Source of the DNA: an uncultured Clostridia bacterium
GTDB taxonomy: Bacteria; Bacillota; Clostridia; Christensenellales; Borkfalkiaceae
DNA length: 64,000 nt
Assembly: GCA_944354125.1 (NCBI GenBank)
Contig: CALVPT010000003.1
Location: 62,001 to 126,000, forward strand
Direction of reading: 5' to 3'
The position numbers were made by a program, and so were the translations under genes. This document shows, in pieces, positions 61,341-64,000 of the stretch; the stretch's first letter is position 1, and each line of letters starts with the position of its first letter. Under the pieces are notes generated by a model. It made no database searches. It was not told the origin of the DNA and worked only from the letters and a program-made list of their open reading frames with translations.

Positions 61341-61532
61341 CTGCCTTTCGGCAGGAGTAATGCCCGTTTAAGCGGCTCGGAAAGTGCATATCACGCAATG
61401 ATTTTATTGTTCATTAAGGCAGTAAAATGCGCGTTTTGCTTATTTCTGTGCGCGAAAAAAGAGCGTTAAAGTTGATTATGAACAGCTAATGTCAAAGTTA
61501 TGACAGAAATGCTACAATTTGTGCGTGCGGTA

Positions 61533-61561
61533 TTGACATTTTTTTATAATTATTGTAAAAT
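61533..61561 (+). promoter_or_regulatory. SigA-type promoter of the GH3 gene
   Basis: A perfect TTGACA (61533-61538), a 17-base gap rich in T, and TAAAAT (61556-61561). Confidence 0.75.
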
Positions 61562-61754
61562 ACTCATTGTTAAAAAAATAAAATCTGTCATAGCGCGGTG
61601 CGGCGGTAAAATGCGGCCGCCGAGCAGAAAAATTCCGCAACGTATATAGCCGCTCCAGATGCTATATAAATTTATTTTTTGTTTGCGGGCGCGCGTGCGT
61701 ACGCGCGTTAAGTCATCAGGGTAAGATTAAAAAACTCATTCGGGGAGATTAAAT

Positions 61755-64000
61755 ATGAAGCATACTGACATCATTTCAAAACTTACAAGAAGACAGAAAG
61801 CCGACCTGTTATCCGGCAAGGATTTCTGGTCGACTATGCCCTATGAAGAGGTAGGGTTGCCTGCCGCATACCTTTCCGACGGCCCTCACGGCGTAAGAAA
61901 GCAGGCGGCTAAGTCCGACCATCTCGGACTCAACCAGTCCATTCCCGCAACCTGCTATCCCACAGCCGCCACGATGGCCAACAGCTGGGACCCCGCACTC
62001 GGCGAGGAGATGGGCAAGTACCTCGGAGAAGAGGGCAGGGCTCAGAACGTAAACGTCCTTCTCGGCCCCGGTCTCAACATCAAGCGCAATCCCCGTTGCG
62101 GAAGAAACTTCGAATACTTCTCCGAAGATCCCTATCTCGCCGGCAAGATGGCTGCCTCCTACGTAAGGGGCATTCAGAGCAACGGCATAGCCGCCTGCCT
62201 CAAGCACTTTGCCTGCAATAACCAGGAAGAGCGCAGAATGGTAATCGACAGCATCGTCGACGAGAGAACCATGAGGGAAATCTACCTCACGGGTTTCGAA
62301 ATCGGCGTAAAAGAGGGCGGCACGCAGATGGTCATGTCCTCATATAACAAGCTTAACGGCGAGTTCGCAAACGAAAATCATCACCTGCTCGTCGATATCC
62401 TCAGAAAGGAATGGGGTTACGGCGGCGTGGTAGTAACCGACTGGGCAGGCTGCAACGACAGAGTGGAGGGCCTCAAGTGCGGCAACGAACTCGAAATGCC
62501 TTCCTGCAAGTACGGCAACGACGACGTTTATAAGGCGCTCGAGGACGGCACCCTCGACGAGAGCGTGGTTGACGAATGCCTCGACAGGCTCATCGACTGG
62601 ATTTTAAGGACGGACAAGGTAATCAATGATTCCCCCAAGCAGTTCAATGTCGAAGCGCACCACGCATTCGCACAGAAGTGCGCAGAGGACAGCATAGTTC
62701 TCCTCAAAAACGATAACGCTCTTCCCCTCAGAGAGGACGAGAGGGTGTGCGTCGTAGGCGATTATGCGCAGAATCCCCGCTATCAGGGCGCAGGCTCTTC
62801 TGTCGTAAATCCCACCAAGCTCGACAAATTTGTCGACGTTATGAATGCCGAAAATGCTCCCTATACATATGCTCAGGGCTTCGACCGCTACGGCAAGAAA
62901 AATCAGAAGCTCGCCAACGAGGCGATAGCTCTTGCCAAGGACGCGGACAAGATAATCTTCTTCGCCGGACTCGACGAGGTTACGGAGGCGGAAGGCCTCG
63001 ACAGGCGCGACACCAAGATTCCCGCAAACCAGCTCGAACTTCTTACCGCGCTCTATCAGCTCGATAAGCCCGTAATCGTCGTTCTTTCCTGCGGCAGCTC
63101 GGTCGAGCTCAGCGTAATCAACGACGCTCAGGCAATCGTACACGGCTACCTCGGCGGTCAGGCATCGGCAAAGGCAATGTACAACGTGCTCTACGGCAAG
63201 GTAAATCCCAGCGGCAAGCTGTCCGAAAGCCTTCCTTACAAGTACGAAGATTGCTCTTCCGCACCCTATTTCCCCGGACTCAAGAATACCATCGAATACC
63301 GCGAAGGCATCTTCGTCGGTTACAGATACTATGACACGGCCGGTGTCAACGTAAACTTCCCCTTCGGCTACGGTCTGTCATATACGACTTTCGGCTATTC
63401 CGACCTTAAGGTAACCGAGGACGGCGTAAGCTTCACCCTCGAAAATACGGGCAGCATGGCAGGCGCCGAAGTTGCACAGCTCTATGTCGGCAAGAAGGAG
63501 AGCGTTGTTCCCCGTCCCAAGAAGGAGCTCAAGGGCTTCGCCAAGATTTATCTCGCTCCCGGCGAGAAGAAGGAAGTCGTCATTCCCTTCGACGACAAGA
63601 CCTTCCGTTACTTCAACGTAAAGACCAACAAGTGGGAAATCGAGGGAGGCACGTATGACATCTACGTATGCGCATCTTCCGTCGACGTCCGCCTTACGGG
63701 CAGCATAGAAAAGGAGGGCACGACCGACGTGGCTCCTTACGACAAGGCTCTGCTTGCTCCTTACTATAACTGCGACATAAAGGCCGTTCCCGACGAGGCG
63801 TTCAGAGAACTGCTCGGCAGGGACATTCCCGACGAGGAATACAAGTTCTACAAAAAGAACAGAATGGTAATCCATGAGAACTGCACCATAGCAGACCTCA
63901 AGTACTCCAAGCGCTGGGTGGGCAGGCTCTTCTCGCACGGCATACTGTTTGCTCGCAACTTCATGTGGAAGATAGGCAAGAAGACGACGGCTAACACCCT
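61755..64000 (+). CDS. Glycoside hydrolase family 3 beta-glucosidase, 3' end outside window
   Basis: The frame is open from the ATG at 61755 (behind GGGGAGAT) to the end of the window, 748 codons. The N-terminal barrel shows LSDGPHGVRKQ, GPGLNIKRNPRCGRNFEYFSEDPYL in part, CLKHFACNNQE, and the nucleophile Asp229 in VVVTDWAG. The second alpha/beta domain follows (AEDSIVLLKNDNALPL, GQASAKAMYNVLYG), then a fibronectin-III-like domain from about residue 550. After residue 620 a tail with AVPDEAFRELLGRDIP continues past the edge. There is no signal peptide, so it acts inside the cell on imported beta-glucosides or related sugars. Precise specificity unknown. Confidence 0.94.
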   Translation, partial: MKHTDIISKLTRRQKADLLSGKDFWSTMPYEEVGLPAAYLSDGPHGVRKQAAKSDHLGLNQSIPATCYPTAATMANSWDPALGEEMGKYLGEEGRAQNVNVLLGPGLNIKRNPRCGRNFEYFSEDPYLAGKMAASYVRGIQSNGIAACLKHFACNNQEERRMVIDSIVDERTMREIYLTGFEIGVKEGGTQMVMSSYNKLNGEFANENHHLLVDILRKEWGYGGVVVTDWAGCNDRVEGLKCGNELEMPSCKYGNDDVYKALEDGTLDESVVDECLDRLIDWILRTDKVINDSPKQFNVEAHHAFAQKCAEDSIVLLKNDNALPLREDERVCVVGDYAQNPRYQGAGSSVVNPTKLDKFVDVMNAENAPYTYAQGFDRYGKKNQKLANEAIALAKDADKIIFFAGLDEVTEAEGLDRRDTKIPANQLELLTALYQLDKPVIVVLSCGSSVELSVINDAQAIVHGYLGGQASAKAMYNVLYGKVNPSGKLSESLPYKYEDCSSAPYFPGLKNTIEYREGIFVGYRYYDTAGVNVNFPFGYGLSYTTFGYSDLKVTEDGVSFTLENTGSMAGAEVAQLYVGKKESVVPRPKKELKGFAKIYLAPGEKKEVVIPFDDKTFRYFNVKTNKWEIEGGTYDIYVCASSVDVRLTGSIEKEGTTDVAPYDKALLAPYYNCDIKAVPDEAFRELLGRDIPDEEYKFYKKNRMVIHENCTIADLKYSKRWVGRLFSHGILFARNFMWKIGKKTTANT

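Larger units (their letters stand above)
61087..61754 (+). other. Long gene-free stretch before the GH3 gene
   Basis: 668 bases without a credible protein gene. It contains the small-RNA candidate described at 61213-61345 and the beta-glucosidase promoter at 61533-61561; the leader of that gene is about 185 bases long and includes a GC-rich hairpin near 61595-61625. The remainder (61345-61530) is AT-rich with nothing recognised. Confidence 0.5.

Noticed and set aside
1..64000. CRISPR array, insertion sequences, prophage or toxin-antitoxin modules
   Set aside because: No regularly spaced short repeats, transposase or integrase motifs, or phage structural genes were seen on either strand.

Overview
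The window comes from a spore-forming, anaerobic member of the Bacillota, most likely class Clostridia. The evidence is spoIVA and spoIIE, a type III glutamine synthetase, an archaeal-type split glutamate synthase fed by ferredoxin-like proteins, the LL-diaminopimelate aminotransferase lysine route, an RNase J, and a rubredoxin/ferredoxin pair. The coding style (GC-rich, heavy use of ATA for Ile, frequent GCATATG) and the mix of genes fit an uncultured gut lineage near the Christensenellales. That placement is an inference; no rRNA is present to test it.

Layout. 1-5.4 kb: the end of an ATP-grasp gene, spoIVA, a small unknown gene and the convergent serC-serA operon. 5.8-10.8 kb: a very large repeat protein of unknown function and RNase J. 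11-15.8 kb: a compact run of trmR, trhP and aroA, then dinB. 16-28.8 kb: a nitrogen-assimilation block (type III glutamine synthetase, an ammonium transporter fused to a PII domain, a ClC channel, then a glutamate synthase built from separate amidotransferase, FMN, ferredoxin, flavoprotein and GXGXG subunits, with purA inside it). 28.9-34.2 kb: dapF, pyrG, dapL and malQ. 34.3-43.5 kb: spoIIE, mnmG and dnaA on the minus strand, divergent from recF, a PHP phosphoesterase and a VanW protein. 43.9-50.9 kb: a metal-responsive ArsR regulator with a P-type ATPase, a purine permease, glycerol kinase and a thioredoxin-reductase-like flavoprotein that lacks the NADPH motif.

51.0-51.7 kb is an array of six tRNA genes (Gly, Arg, His, Gln, Lys, Lys) with a clear promoter and terminator. 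Directly after it lies an AT-rich block (about 51.7-55.55 kb) holding a two-gene minus-strand operon: a 1020-residue lipoprotein with InlB-type and GLUG repeats, and an unknown 171-residue protein. Its base composition is unlike the rest of the window and its far edge abuts the decayed remains of a large GC-rich gene, so it looks like an acquired island. 58.1-61.1 kb holds a rubredoxin and ferredoxin divergent from a Crp/Fnr regulator with an unusual cysteine cluster, a broken esterase and a DUF1653 gene. The window closes with a candidate small RNA and the start of a GH3 beta-glucosidase.

How the genes work together. GlnN, Amt-PII and the split GOGAT form a complete ammonium-capture route. 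TrmR and TrhP are expected to make 5-methoxyuridine in tRNA wobble positions using prephenate, whose supply depends on AroA encoded next to them. I found no CRISPR array, insertion sequence, phage module or recognised defence system. The most distinctive material is the tRNA-adjacent island, the large repeat protein, the pyridine-nucleotide-motif-free reductase, two apparently leaderless promoters and two candidate small transcripts.
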